A stretch of 64,000 nt of DNA, taken from Mycobacterium dioxanotrophicus (GTDB lineage Bacteria; Actinomycetota; Actinomycetes; Mycobacteriales; Mycobacteriaceae). The notes below the pieces were generated by a model that saw nothing but the letters and a program-made list of their open reading frames with translations, ran no database searches and was not told the origin of the DNA. Positions 38,300 through 46,545 of the stretch are shown here, one piece after another (within the stretch, counting starts at the first letter, position 1; each line of letters opens with the position of its first letter). Both the position numbers and the translations under genes were made by a program. The stretch spans positions 5,890,001-5,954,000 of the forward strand of contig NZ_CP020809.1 of assembly GCF_002157835.1 (NCBI RefSeq). The letters are read 5' to 3'.

Positions 38300-39469
38300 C
38301 TAACCGCCGATGCTTGAGCTGCTGCTGTCGCCACCGCCAAGGGCACCCTTGATGCCGCTGACGACCTTGTCCCAGCCGCGAATACCGTTGTCGGCGCTGC
38401 CACCGCCGCCGGTACCGAACAAGATGGGCGAGCCGTTATTGGGCTTGAAGACACCCGAATACGAGCCATTCGACGGCTTGCCGGTCGGCAGCGAGCTCTT
38501 GTCGTTCGAGGTCGGGAGGCTCGGCGCATCCGGGGTGACCGGGGCCTGCTCGGGGGCGTCCTGCTTGCCGCTGTTGAACGACGGTGGTGTGACGTTGGAG
38601 AGCGCCGTCGTTATCGGGTTCGAGATCTTCGGCGTTTTGACTTCAGGCGCCTGAGTGTCGACGGTCTTGCTCAACACGGTCGGCGTGAGGGTTTGCGGTG
38701 CTTCCTGTTTGGTCGTGTTTTGCGTGGCCGCGAGAGGCGTGGGCGTAGGAGTGATCGCCGCCAAAGCGCTGAAGGCGTCTATTCCACCAAGCCCGGTCTT
38801 CGTAATGTCACCGGTGGTCAGGAAGCTCTGCCAGTTCGGGATCGCGCTGAATGCATCGATACCCGCCAGCGTCGTCACGTCGCCGCCCGATTGAATGAAC
38901 TGCTGGTAGGTATAGAGACCACTGAGTGCCGCATAACCGGGATGCGCCGTTGGGTTGTCGGGATCAGGAACAAACGCCTTCAACCCCTCGCTTGGGACTT
39001 GCGAGAAGGCGACTAACGCGTTGACCGACGACAGGTCGCCAAGATTCGATGTGTCCCCGTTGGCCAATTGCTGGTAAATCGGAATGGCATTGAATGCATC
39101 CTGGCTGGTGAAATCCCCCGAGAGAAGATTAGGAAGCGCGCTGAATGCATCAATTCCTCCCAAACTCGAGATGTCCCCAGTGGTGAAAAAGCTCTGGTAA
39201 CTCGCCAATGCACTAAGAGCCGCATAGCCACCAGTGCCGTCGGGTGCCGGAACGAAGGCACTGAGGTCACCGGTCGATAGGAATGTCTGCCATGCCGGGA
39301 TTCCATCCAGCCAAGCGAGATCGGTGAGCGCCGCGAGCCGCACGTTGCCGTTAACGGCCTTTGCGAAGTTGTCAGCTTGGATCTCGGCGCCCGGCAGCGC
39401 CGCCGCGCCAGCAATGCAAGCCGCGCACACCAGTGCGGTTGCTGCGCTCGAAACCTTCGACAACACCAT
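38300..39469 (-). CDS. Secreted repeat protein, DAFSA family (paralogue 1)
   Basis: 389 residues, not recognised. Signal peptide (ALVCAACIAGAAALPGAE), then degenerate repeats of about 30 residues: aromatic-F-L/F-T-T-G-D-I followed by GGIDAFSALPN (near 91-114, 122-140, 185-235), with GYAALSGLYTYQQF variants. A Pro/Thr-rich linker (240-330) leads to a conserved C-terminal block SNGSYSGVFKPNN, LFGTGGGGSADNGIRGWDKV. Closely related to the next gene; probably cell-envelope or secreted. Confidence 0.8.
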   Translation of the reverse strand: MVLSKVSSAATALVCAACIAGAAALPGAEIQADNFAKAVNGNVRLAALTDLAWLDGIPAWQTFLSTGDLSAFVPAPDGTGGYAALSALASYQSFFTTGDISSLGGIDAFSALPNLLSGDFTSQDAFNAIPIYQQLANGDTSNLGDLSSVNALVAFSQVPSEGLKAFVPDPDNPTAHPGYAALSGLYTYQQFIQSGGDVTTLAGIDAFSAIPNWQSFLTTGDITKTGLGGIDAFSALAAITPTPTPLAATQNTTKQEAPQTLTPTVLSKTVDTQAPEVKTPKISNPITTALSNVTPPSFNSGKQDAPEQAPVTPDAPSLPTSNDKSSLPTGKPSNGSYSGVFKPNNGSPILFGTGGGGSADNGIRGWDKVVSGIKGALGGGDSSSSSIGG

Positions 39470-39662
39470 CGACGTCCACCCTTCTCAGATGTGGATGGCG
39501 ACCGCAGTGTTTTGTTTGCTGACGCCTCGGGTTTGGCCCCTCCACACGTTGGCAGCAAGGTACCCCAAAAGAGCCCAGGTCGCACCACGTAATGGACGCC
39601 AACGTCAGGAGTGCTTGCGAGGGAAAATATCTCTCCCGCTCACAAACCTGATGCCGGATCGA

Positions 39663-39704
39663 GAGCTAGCCGCCGGTGCGCCGTGTGGCGCCCTCGGCTA
39701 GCTC
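39663..39704 (-). terminator. Stem-loop after paralogue 2 gene
   Basis: GAGCTAGCCG and CGGCTAGCTC are perfect 10-base inverted arms around a 22-base loop that can pair further (GTGCGCC/GGCGCC). Located 8 bases past the stop of the 39712 gene on the minus strand. Confidence 0.7.
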
Positions 39705-39711
39705 GGGCGAT

Positions 39712-40980
39712 CTACTCTCCGCCGCTGCTGCTGTCGCTGTCGCCCGAGCCGCTGCTGTCCTTGGGCATCCCAAGCGCGCCGCGAATCCCGTTGGCCACCT
39801 TGTCCCAACCGCGGATGCCGTTATCGGCGCCGCCACCCTTGCCGGTGCCAAACAGAACGACAGGATTGTTGGGCTTGAAGACGCCGGAGTATGAACCATT
39901 GGACTGCTTTCCGGAGGCTCCGGAACTCTTGTCCGTGGCCGCCGGAACGGACGAGGCCTCGGGCGCAGCCGGCGCTGCCGGCGCTACCGCGGGGATTCCG
40001 GCCTCCGACGCTTGAGAGGACGCCGGCGTAACGCTCGACAATGCCGCCACCGGGTTGCTCAGCTTTGGCGCCGTGGCCGTTCCACTCGGCTCAGCCCCGT
40101 CAGATTCGGACACGGTGAGTTTCTTGCTCACGCTGTTCGGAGTTTCGGCTGCGTCGTTCAATTCCGTAATTGCCACTGGCTCAGGTTCATTGGGTTCAAG
40201 CGCAGCTTTGAACACCGGGATGGCGCTGAAAGCGTCGATGCCACCGAGCCCTTCGGATGAAATATCGCCCGACGAGAGGAAGCTCTTCCAGTTCGGGATG
40301 GCGCTGAAGGCGTCAATGTTTGCCAATTGACTTACATCACCGCTCTGAGCGAACTGCTGGTACCAGTACAGCCCACTTAGTGCGGCATAACCAGCTTGGG
40401 CAGGGTTGTCGTCTGTCGCTTCCTCCTCCGATACAGGAACAAACGCGTGCAGGCCCTGATCCGGGAAATTCTGGAATGATGTGACTCCGTCAAAAACGGA
40501 TACACCGCTGAAGTCACCGCCGAGCGCGTTCGCATACCCCGGGATCCCGTTGACTGCGGCGGAATACGTGAGGATGGCGTCCGGTCCGCTCAAGTAGATC
40601 GGAATCGCATCAAACGCGGCGATTCCGCTCAACCCGTCATACCCCAGATCACCACCGAGAAGATTCTGGTAATTCCAGAGTGCGCTGAGAGCGGCGTAGC
40701 CCGGCCAGTCGTCAGTAGGAACGAACGCGTACAGCGGGTCTCCGCCTCCGCCAGTGGCGAAGCTCAGCAACGGGGCGATTCCGTTCACCGAATCGAGCTG
40801 AAGCGTCGCGTTCAAGATGTCCGTGAGCACATCCTCAAGAGCCGTGAACTGAACATCACCGCTCACAGTCTTGGCGAGGTGGGCCGCCTGCATCTCGGCA
40901 CCCGGCACTGCCGCCGCAGCCGCGATGCATGCCGCGCATGCGATCGACGCCGCGGCGGCAGGAATCTTGGTCCACGCCAT
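39712..40980 (-). CDS. Secreted repeat protein, DAFSA family (paralogue 2)
   Basis: 422 residues, homologous to the 38300 gene along the whole length: signal region ACAACIAAAAAVPGAEMQA, repeats GYAALSALWNYQNLL, GIAAFDAIPIY, GYAALSGLYWYQQFA, NIDAFSAIPNWKSFLSSGDI, a Pro/Ala linker, and the C-terminal block SNGSYSGVFKPNN, ADNGIRGWDKVANGIRGALG. The C-terminal block is the best-conserved part and may be an anchoring or interaction motif. Function unknown. Confidence 0.8.
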   Translation of the reverse strand: MAWTKIPAAAASIACAACIAAAAAVPGAEMQAAHLAKTVSGDVQFTALEDVLTDILNATLQLDSVNGIAPLLSFATGGGGDPLYAFVPTDDWPGYAALSALWNYQNLLGGDLGYDGLSGIAAFDAIPIYLSGPDAILTYSAAVNGIPGYANALGGDFSGVSVFDGVTSFQNFPDQGLHAFVPVSEEEATDDNPAQAGYAALSGLYWYQQFAQSGDVSQLANIDAFSAIPNWKSFLSSGDISSEGLGGIDAFSAIPVFKAALEPNEPEPVAITELNDAAETPNSVSKKLTVSESDGAEPSGTATAPKLSNPVAALSSVTPASSQASEAGIPAVAPAAPAAPEASSVPAATDKSSGASGKQSNGSYSGVFKPNNPVVLFGTGKGGGADNGIRGWDKVANGIRGALGMPKDSSGSGDSDSSSGGE

Positions 40981-41416
40981 CGTCTGTGTTCCTCTCTCGG
41001 ATGCTTTGCGCTTACCTGTGAGCCAGCTGTGCCCTACTTGGCAGAACGCTGTCGCACTGTTGCGTAGGAAAGTACCTTAAAGTCCGCTGAGATGCGCGGC
41101 GTATCTCCAGCTCAGTGGACACAATTCGCCAGATACCGCGAAGCGTCGATCGACACCACCAGCCCGGGGAACACGCCCGACTTGGGACGATTGACGCAAT
41201 AGCAAATATTTCGTCTAACGCGGTCGACGGCCAGCACTTCCGACCGGTATCGCACCAGGCCGTCGCGAATTCGGCGCAGAAAGCCCATCTGACCAGCTTC
41301 GATAGCTCATTGCTTAGGCAAAGACAGTCAGATTCACGACGATTTCACAGCTGGTGTCCAGCGACTTCACGCCGTACATTTAGGACTGCACACAGCAAAC
41401 ACCACAAGGAGCCGAC
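40981..41416. other. Divergent promoter region, no gene
   Basis: 436 bases between paralogue 2 (minus) and the small PWE protein (plus). AAGGAG precedes the plus-strand start; a TACATT about 40 bases upstream of it could be a -10. No palindrome, RNA gene or conserved frame was noticed. Confidence 0.45.
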
Positions 41417-41707
41417 ATGATTCTTCGACGCACCGCCGTCGGCGCCGCACTCATCGCGGCTTCCCTGGCGCTCGCGGCACCGGCAATGGCCGACCAGACT
41501 GATCCAACGTCATCAGTCGGTTGCTCACCATGCGCCAGGGGCGCGACATCGTCAGCCACTACGCCCACCCCAATCTGGAACCAGATCTGGCCAGGTGGCG
41601 ACGCAAAGGGCCCATGGGAAAACGCATTTGCGGCCGACATCTGGGGCAATGGCGTGCAGGCCATCAACGGCGGCGCCTGGGAAAAGGTCTTCGGCGAAGC
41701 TCCCTGA
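41417..41707 (+). CDS. Small secreted protein with PWE motifs (paralogue A)
   Basis: 96 residues. Signal peptide (RRTAVGAALIAASLALAAPA, cleavage after AMA), a Cys pair SVGCSPCARG, then WNQIWPGGDAKGPWENAF and GAWEKVFGEAP. Shares the N-terminus and the GDAKGPWENA and WEKVFG segments with the gene at 42056. The family is not recognised. AAGGAG lies 6 bases before the ATG. A terminator hairpin follows. Confidence 0.8.
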   Translation: MILRRTAVGAALIAASLALAAPAMADQTDPTSSVGCSPCARGATSSATTPTPIWNQIWPGGDAKGPWENAFAADIWGNGVQAINGGAWEKVFGEAP

Positions 41708-42055
41708 CCAACTCGATCCAAACAACACCCTCGTGGGAGGCACCCTCTTGCGAGGGTGTTGTCGTATTGGCGGCCGCCAGCGTGAGCGACTTTCCAGCCA
41801 GCTAACCGTGTGAACCATCGCACAGTGGAAGCGTCGGACAACCGAGGCCTTTCCTGGGAAAACGCGGACCCGCCCGCTCATCGCCCGGATAACGGAGCGA
41901 CCTCGTACGACGGCCGACATCCGCTCCAAACCGCACACCCTGCAGTAGCTGAGACAGGGACTTAAGCTGCCCGTGCATGACGCTGGTGAAAAATAGTCAG
42001 CAAACAATTGCACCTGGCGCCGGGGGTCTCGCGCGCAAAGACCAAAGGACTCGAG
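41708..42055. other. Intergenic region between PWE-motif genes
   Basis: 348 bases between the two related genes. It begins with the hairpin at 41722-41762; the rest must include the promoter of the second gene. Its own start is preceded by AAAGGACTCGAG. No further element was recognised. Confidence 0.4.
41722..41762 (+). terminator. Terminator hairpin after paralogue A
   Basis: ACAACACCCTCG and CGAGGGTGTTGT form a perfect 12-bp stem around a 17-base loop that repeats the sequence ACCCTC. It begins 15 bases after the stop codon. Confidence 0.8.
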
Positions 42056-42484
42056 ATGCTTCTTCGTCGCACCGTGATCGGCGCCGCCCTGATCGCGACA
42101 CCGCTCGCCTTCGCCGCGCCGGCGCTGGCCGAACCCAGCACCACGGTCAGCTGCTCCAACCCGTGCAAGCCGCCGACAGCCGGCAAGACCACCACGGTCT
42201 CGGCCAGTGCCGCGCCCAGTACGTCGGGCTCTTCGAGTTCGACGAGCGCACCGCAAGCGCCATGGGAGGCGTTGACCGCGAACGGCCCGTGGGAGACCGT
42301 GACCGCCAACGCTCCCTGGGAGAAGGTCTTCGGCGGCAGCAGCGGCAAGGGCCCCTGGGAGCAGGCCACCTCGAACGGCCCGTGGGAGAAGATCTGGCCG
42401 GGCAAAGACGCCAAGGGACCGTGGGAAAACGCCGTGGAGAAGCTCACCGGCGGGATCGCGAAGGCACTCTCGCCGTTCGGCTGA
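42056..42484 (+). CDS. Small secreted protein with six PWE repeats (paralogue B)
   Basis: 142 residues from ATG 42056. Signal peptide (RRTVIGAALIATPLAFAAPA), Cys pair VSCSNPCKPP, a Ser/Thr-rich spacer, then six copies of (A/G)PWE: QAPWEAL, NGPWETV, NAPWEKV, KGPWEQA, NGPWEKI, KGPWENA. The Trp-Glu units recur every 9-13 residues. Paralogue of the 41417 gene. The two Cys could form a disulphide. Function unknown. Confidence 0.82.
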   Translation: MLLRRTVIGAALIATPLAFAAPALAEPSTTVSCSNPCKPPTAGKTTTVSASAAPSTSGSSSSTSAPQAPWEALTANGPWETVTANAPWEKVFGGSSGKGPWEQATSNGPWEKIWPGKDAKGPWENAVEKLTGGIAKALSPFG

Positions 42485-42552
42485 TCCGCCGGCACCACGC
42501 CGCCGCAGGATCGGGGGTGTGGTTTTTTCGGAGTCGCACCTAGCCTGGGGGC

Positions 42553-43314
42553 ATGCCTCGGTGCGTATTGGTCACCGGCGCCACCGGAACGCTCGGACAC
42601 CACGTGGTGCCGGAAGTGACGGCTGCCGGGCACCCCGTACGGGCGCTGAGCCGCCGTGAGCGCGTCGGTTATACCGGTGTGCACTGGTGCCAAGGCGATC
42701 TGACCAGAGGCGCGGGCCTGGACGCGGCGCTCGACGGGGTCGACGTCGTCATCCACTGCGCGACGCAGCCCACCGGCAGCAAGGACGTCACCGCCACCGA
42801 GAACCTGCTCGCCGCGGCGAGCCGAGCGGGCGTCGAGCACATCGTCTACATCTCGATCGTCGGCATCGACCGCATCCCGCTGCCGTACTACAAGGCCAAG
42901 CTGCGGGCCGAAGAGGCGCTGGCGGCATCGCGCATCGGACACACCGTGCTGCGCGCCACGCAGTTTCACGAACTGATCGAGAAGATCTTCGCCGTCCAGC
43001 GGTTCTCACCGGTGCTGTGGGCCCTTCGGGGCGTGCGGTTTCAGCCGATCGACACGCGAGACGTCGCCGTCAGATTGGCCGAGTTGGTCGATGTGCCCCC
43101 GGCCGGACGGGTACCCGACATCGGCGGCCCGGCAGTGCACGACCACAACGAACTCGGTCGGATGTACCTTGCGGCGCGCGGCAGCAGGCGGCACGTGTTC
43201 AGTCTCACGCTCGGCGGTCGTGTTGTCGCGGGTTACAAAACGGGGGCCAATCTGGTGCCCGAAAACGCGGTCGGCACCACAACTTTTCAGGATTACCTCA
43301 GCTCAGCCGGATAA
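42553..43314 (+). CDS. NmrA-like NAD(P)-binding SDR protein
   Basis: 253 residues. Extended/atypical SDR Rossmann start CVLVTGATGTLGHHVVPEV, then GDLTRGAGLDAALDGVDVVIHCA, and VYISIVGIDRIPLPYYKAKLRAEEAL (YxxxK). Such proteins act as oxidoreductases, quinone reductases or redox sensors. Single gene with GGGGG before the ATG. Confidence 0.88.
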   Translation: MPRCVLVTGATGTLGHHVVPEVTAAGHPVRALSRRERVGYTGVHWCQGDLTRGAGLDAALDGVDVVIHCATQPTGSKDVTATENLLAAASRAGVEHIVYISIVGIDRIPLPYYKAKLRAEEALAASRIGHTVLRATQFHELIEKIFAVQRFSPVLWALRGVRFQPIDTRDVAVRLAELVDVPPAGRVPDIGGPAVHDHNELGRMYLAARGSRRHVFSLTLGGRVVAGYKTGANLVPENAVGTTTFQDYLSSAG

Positions 43315-43409
43315 AAATTCGGCAGACTGGCCGTTTCGCTGGTGCGATCGAAGCCACAGTTTGGCCAACCGTCTTGCATGTGCAGGCGTTCGTCGTAGGC
43401 TCGTCTCTG

Positions 43410-44000
43410 ATGAGCACTTCAGCGCCGCAGAGCCGGTCGACGCGAGCTGCCGACACCGATCGGATTCAGGTGGCGCAGCTGCTCACTGAGGCCGCGGCCG
43501 CGGGCCGCCTGCCGATGACGGAATACGAGGACCGGTTGGCCAAGGCTTATTCGGCGCAAACGTATGCCGATTTGGCTCGGTTGAGCAACGATCTGCCCGG
43601 TGCCATTCCATGTAACAAGGGTGGCCCCTGCCATCCCGCGCCGTCGACGCTGTTGCTGGCCATCATGAGCGGATTCGAACGTCGGGGCCGCTGGAATGTG
43701 CCGATGAAGCTCACGACATTTACTCTTTTCGGCGGCGGCGTGGTCGATATGCGCTACGCAGATTTCACCGCTCCGGAAGTGGAAATCCGGTCCTATTCGA
43801 TTTGCGGTGGGCAGACCATTCTGGTGCCGCCGGAAGTGAACGTGGAAGTCGGTGGCCACGCCGTCATGGGCAGCTTCGACCATTCGGTTCCCGGCGAGGG
43901 CTCCCCCGGAGCGCCGCGGGTACGTATCCGTGGATTCTCGTTATGGGGAAGCGTCGGGATCAAACGCAAGAAGCGACGCAACCAGATCGAAGAGTACTGA
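43410..44000 (+). CDS. DUF1707-domain protein
   Basis: 196 residues from ATG 43410. Residues about 12-62 match DUF1707 (RIQVAQLLTEAAAAGRLPMTEYEDRL, AYSAQTYADLARLSNDLP), a small actinobacterial SHOCT-like domain. The C-terminal half forms beta strands like LiaF/cell-wall stress proteins (EVEIRSYSICGGQTILVPPE, HAVMGSFDHS). No membrane segment is obvious. A terminator follows. Confidence 0.85.
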   Translation: MSTSAPQSRSTRAADTDRIQVAQLLTEAAAAGRLPMTEYEDRLAKAYSAQTYADLARLSNDLPGAIPCNKGGPCHPAPSTLLLAIMSGFERRGRWNVPMKLTTFTLFGGGVVDMRYADFTAPEVEIRSYSICGGQTILVPPEVNVEVGGHAVMGSFDHSVPGEGSPGAPRVRIRGFSLWGSVGIKRKKRRNQIEEY

Positions 44001-44006
44001 CGAAAA

Positions 44007-44030
44007 CGGGCGGGCCGATTGGCCCGCCCG
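44007..44030. terminator. Terminator between DUF1707 gene and convergent secreted-protein gene
   Basis: CGGGCGGGCC, loop GATT, GGCCCGCCCG: perfect 10-bp stem, preceded by AAAA and followed by TGTTGTATT. Lies between convergent genes and can act on both strands. Confidence 0.88.
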
Positions 44031-44049
44031 CTGTTGTATTCGGTGGGGA

Positions 44050-44640
44050 TCAGTGGTTGCACGTGGCGGCGGCCACGCAAGTAAGCGCTTTGTTCGCGTT
44101 GGAGGGCTTGGCGCTCGTGGCACTGAGGGTGTTGGCCCCGGCGACCGCCTTGGGAAGGGTGCCCGGCAGGTCGCTCTCGTCGGGGAGGATCTTGTTGCCG
44201 ACGGACAACTCCGCCCACTTCTGCGTCTGGTCGTAGTAGTACTTACCGGCGTTGACGTTCAGCTCACCCTGGATGGCGCCGTTGGTGCCGGTGGCGAGAG
44301 GAGCCGGATTCGGGTTGCTGGCCGTGCGGGTGCTGGTGTCGACGCCGCCGGCCGGTGTGCCGAAGTTGATGTGGTAGCCCTCGCCCAGCGGGCTGTCGTC
44401 GAGCGTCTTGTTGATACCCGGCGTCTGGTTGAAGACCTTGTCACCGACGGCCTGTGCGACGCGCACACCGGGAGCAGGGTTTCCGAATGCGGGACGCTTG
44501 ACGGCGTCAGCCGACGGATCGGTGGATGCCGACGCGATGCTTGCAGGCACGACGGCCACCAGCGCGCCACCGGCCAGCACACCAGCCACCATTGTGCGCG
44601 TGCGCACCGATCTTTCAGAAGCCTTGCGATGTTTTGCCAT
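44050..44640 (-). CDS. Secreted protein of unknown function
   Basis: 196 residues. Signal peptide RTRTMVAGVLAGGALVAVVP, cleavage likely after ASA. Mature protein: GNPAPGVRVAQAVGDKVFNQ, GEGYHINFGTPAGGVDTST, YYYDQTQKWAELSVGNKI, ending CVAAATCNH with a C-terminal Cys pair. Not recognised. The only two cysteines lie six residues apart and may form a disulphide loop. Confidence 0.78.
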   Translation of the reverse strand: MAKHRKASERSVRTRTMVAGVLAGGALVAVVPASIASASTDPSADAVKRPAFGNPAPGVRVAQAVGDKVFNQTPGINKTLDDSPLGEGYHINFGTPAGGVDTSTRTASNPNPAPLATGTNGAIQGELNVNAGKYYYDQTQKWAELSVGNKILPDESDLPGTLPKAVAGANTLSATSAKPSNANKALTCVAAATCNH

Positions 44641-45243
44641 GCCCGTACCCCTTCGTCATTTCGGCATTGCGCCGCAGCTCGATTCAGGTCCCCGCGACGT
44701 GCTGTGGCGCTGAGACGGAGCGAAATGTAAGGCACTTTGACAGGGCGCGCCAAGGGAAAACCCATGTTGTTCACCGGTTGTTCGGTCGGCGATAAGAACA
44801 ATGACAAACACGTTAATTTTCGACGGCGTGAGATGCGTTCGGCGCGTTCCCCGCGCGAGTGTGGGCGGCGTCACGGAGATTATTTGCTGGACGCCACACC
44901 GCAAATCAACTACCGCGGCATGCATCCACTTCCCAGCCGACGCCTATCAAGAACCCAGACAAGGCTCCTAGGCTGAATTTCAAAGATCAACATTCGACCT
45001 CAGATCTGTTGTCGGACAAGATGTTGCGTCGCGCGTGAGGTGTTGTCCGCCGCAAGACCCGATGAATGGCCCGCCCCCCGAGGGCCGAACGTGCGGTGCT
45101 CGGCCCGCCCCGCCGAGCACCGCACGTCTACAACCGGGCCAATCCCCTTCTCCCGCAATTCAAGTGCACATCACATCGGTTTCTCATCAGCCGCCAAGGT
45201 GGCGACGGTTGGCTGGAAACATCCGAACGCGAAGGAGATAACG
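44641..45243. other. 603-base intergenic region, no gene
   Basis: Divergent promoter region between the secreted-protein gene and the truncated SDR. It holds TTGTCGGACAA (45009-45019), a short palindrome similar to but one base longer than the GntR-type operators further on, and GAAGGAGATAACG before the next start. Nothing else was recognised. Confidence 0.45.
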
Positions 45244-45552
45244 ATGTCGGCACAGCCCCGCAACAGCGAAGTCGTCTTGGTACTCGACGCAGACACCGAA
45301 CGCGGCCGCAGCACCGCGCACCAGCTGCTGCAGGCGGGTTGCCGCGTCGCCGTCAGCGCCCGCCACGCGGCGCCCCTGACGCGGATTATGCACGGCTACA
45401 GCGCATCTCAAGTCATCGCGATCGCCGCCGACGCTTCAGATGCGGCGCAGCTCGAACATCTCATCTCCCGGGTCGAACGCCGATTCGGCCACGCCGTCGA
45501 CCGGATCGTGACCACCGATGGCGTCGCGCACCGACTGGCACTGGCCTCCTGA
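45244..45552 (+). CDS. Truncated SDR-like (Rossmann half) protein
   Basis: 102 residues from ATG 45244 with a strong GAAGGAG site. EVVLVLDADTERGRSTAHQLLQAGCRVAVSAR and later AIAADASDAAQLEHLISRVERRFG follow the first half of an SDR Rossmann fold (strand-helix, then the Asp-binding loop), but the Gly-rich motif is DADTERG and the catalytic Tyr-Lys half is absent. Either a regulatory remnant or a small nucleotide-binding protein. Confidence 0.65.
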   Translation: MSAQPRNSEVVLVLDADTERGRSTAHQLLQAGCRVAVSARHAAPLTRIMHGYSASQVIAIAADASDAAQLEHLISRVERRFGHAVDRIVTTDGVAHRLALAS

Positions 45553-45684
45553 TCCCGGCGCCCGCCGTCATCGGGCCCGGCGGCTCACCGCCACCGGGCC
45601 GCCTCGCCCCTCGTGTTCGATCCGCTCCACGCAAACTCATGCTTGACGCCCGTGCACTGTCCACGGCACACTTCTATTGACCAA

Positions 45685-45694
45685 TTGTCGACAA
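45685..45694. promoter_or_regulatory. GntR-type operator site 1 (SDR-GMC operon)
   Basis: Perfect palindrome TTGTCGACAA, 62 bases before the SDR start. The extended element ATTGTCGACAAATGCACAAT recurs almost identically at 58881-58900. It fits the TTGTNNACAA type bound by GntR/FCD regulators; the candidate protein is encoded at 48849. Confidence 0.7.
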
Positions 45695-45756
45695 ATGCAC
45701 AATTTGGACGATTCGCCGGAGGAGACCTCCGGCCACGGACAGGAAGAGAGCACCCG

Positions 45757-46515
45757 ATGGGCACACTGTTGTCAGGGAAGACCGTCATCGTCACCGGCGC
45801 CGCACGCGGCATTGGCCTGGCGACGGCCCGCCACCTGTACGAAGAGGGCGCTCAGGTGGTCGCCACCGTCCGTTCGCCGGAGCACCTGCCCCAACTCAAA
45901 GTCGACGACGACCGCCTCGTCGGCCGGGTTGTCGACGTGACCGACGAGCAACAGGTCAAAGACCTCATCGCGTTCACCGTCGACACGTTCGGAAAGCTCG
46001 ACGGCATCGTCAACAACGCGGGCATCCTGATCCCGGGCACCATCCTCGACGCCTCGGTCGAGGACTTCCAGAAGACCTTCGATGTCAACGTCAAAGGTGT
46101 CTTCCTCGGCTCCAAGTACGCGATACCGGAGCTGCTCAAGGCCGGCGGCGGCTCGATCGTGAACTTCGGGTCGATCAATTCCATTGGCGCCGAGAAGCTG
46201 CTGACCACCTACACGGCCAGCAAGGGGGCCGTGCTGACGCTGACCAAGGCGATTGCGCTGGACTTCGGCGCCCAGGGCATCCGTGCCAACACCGTGTGCC
46301 CCGGCTTCGTCGACACCCCGCTCAACGTGCCGCACTACGAGGCGCTCGGCGGCCGGGAAGCACTCGAGGCCGGACTTCCCGATTTCCAGCCGATCGGACG
46401 GGCGATCGAGCCCATCGAGATCGCCCACTCGGTAGCGTTCCTTCTGTCCGATCACTCCACCGCCATCACCGGAACCGCATTCGTCGTCGACGGCGGCGTG
46501 CTCGCGGGCGCATAG
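45757..46515 (+). CDS. SDR-family oxidoreductase
   Basis: 252 residues from ATG 45757 (AGGAAGAG upstream). Classical SDR: TGAARGIGLATARHL, NNAGILIPG, active site S and YTASK, C-terminal GTAFVVDGG. NAD(P)-dependent alcohol or sugar dehydrogenase. It begins the unit SDR-GMC-small subunit and lies behind operator site 1. The 30-base gap to the GMC gene indicates co-transcription. Confidence 0.9.
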   Translation: MGTLLSGKTVIVTGAARGIGLATARHLYEEGAQVVATVRSPEHLPQLKVDDDRLVGRVVDVTDEQQVKDLIAFTVDTFGKLDGIVNNAGILIPGTILDASVEDFQKTFDVNVKGVFLGSKYAIPELLKAGGGSIVNFGSINSIGAEKLLTTYTASKGAVLTLTKAIALDFGAQGIRANTVCPGFVDTPLNVPHYEALGGREALEAGLPDFQPIGRAIEPIEIAHSVAFLLSDHSTAITGTAFVVDGGVLAGA

Positions 46516-46545
46516 GTCACGTCGCACAGGAAGTGAGGCCAGCCA

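Noticed and set aside
38291..38300. TTGTCGACTA near the end of the DAFSA paralogue 1 gene, similar to the GntR operator
   Set aside because: It covers the stop codon of a minus-strand gene and is not upstream of any start; GTCGAC is common in this GC-rich DNA.
45009..45019. TTGTCGGACAA in the 44641-45243 gap
   Set aside because: It has an extra central base and lies over 220 bases from the next start, so it was not counted as a regulon site.
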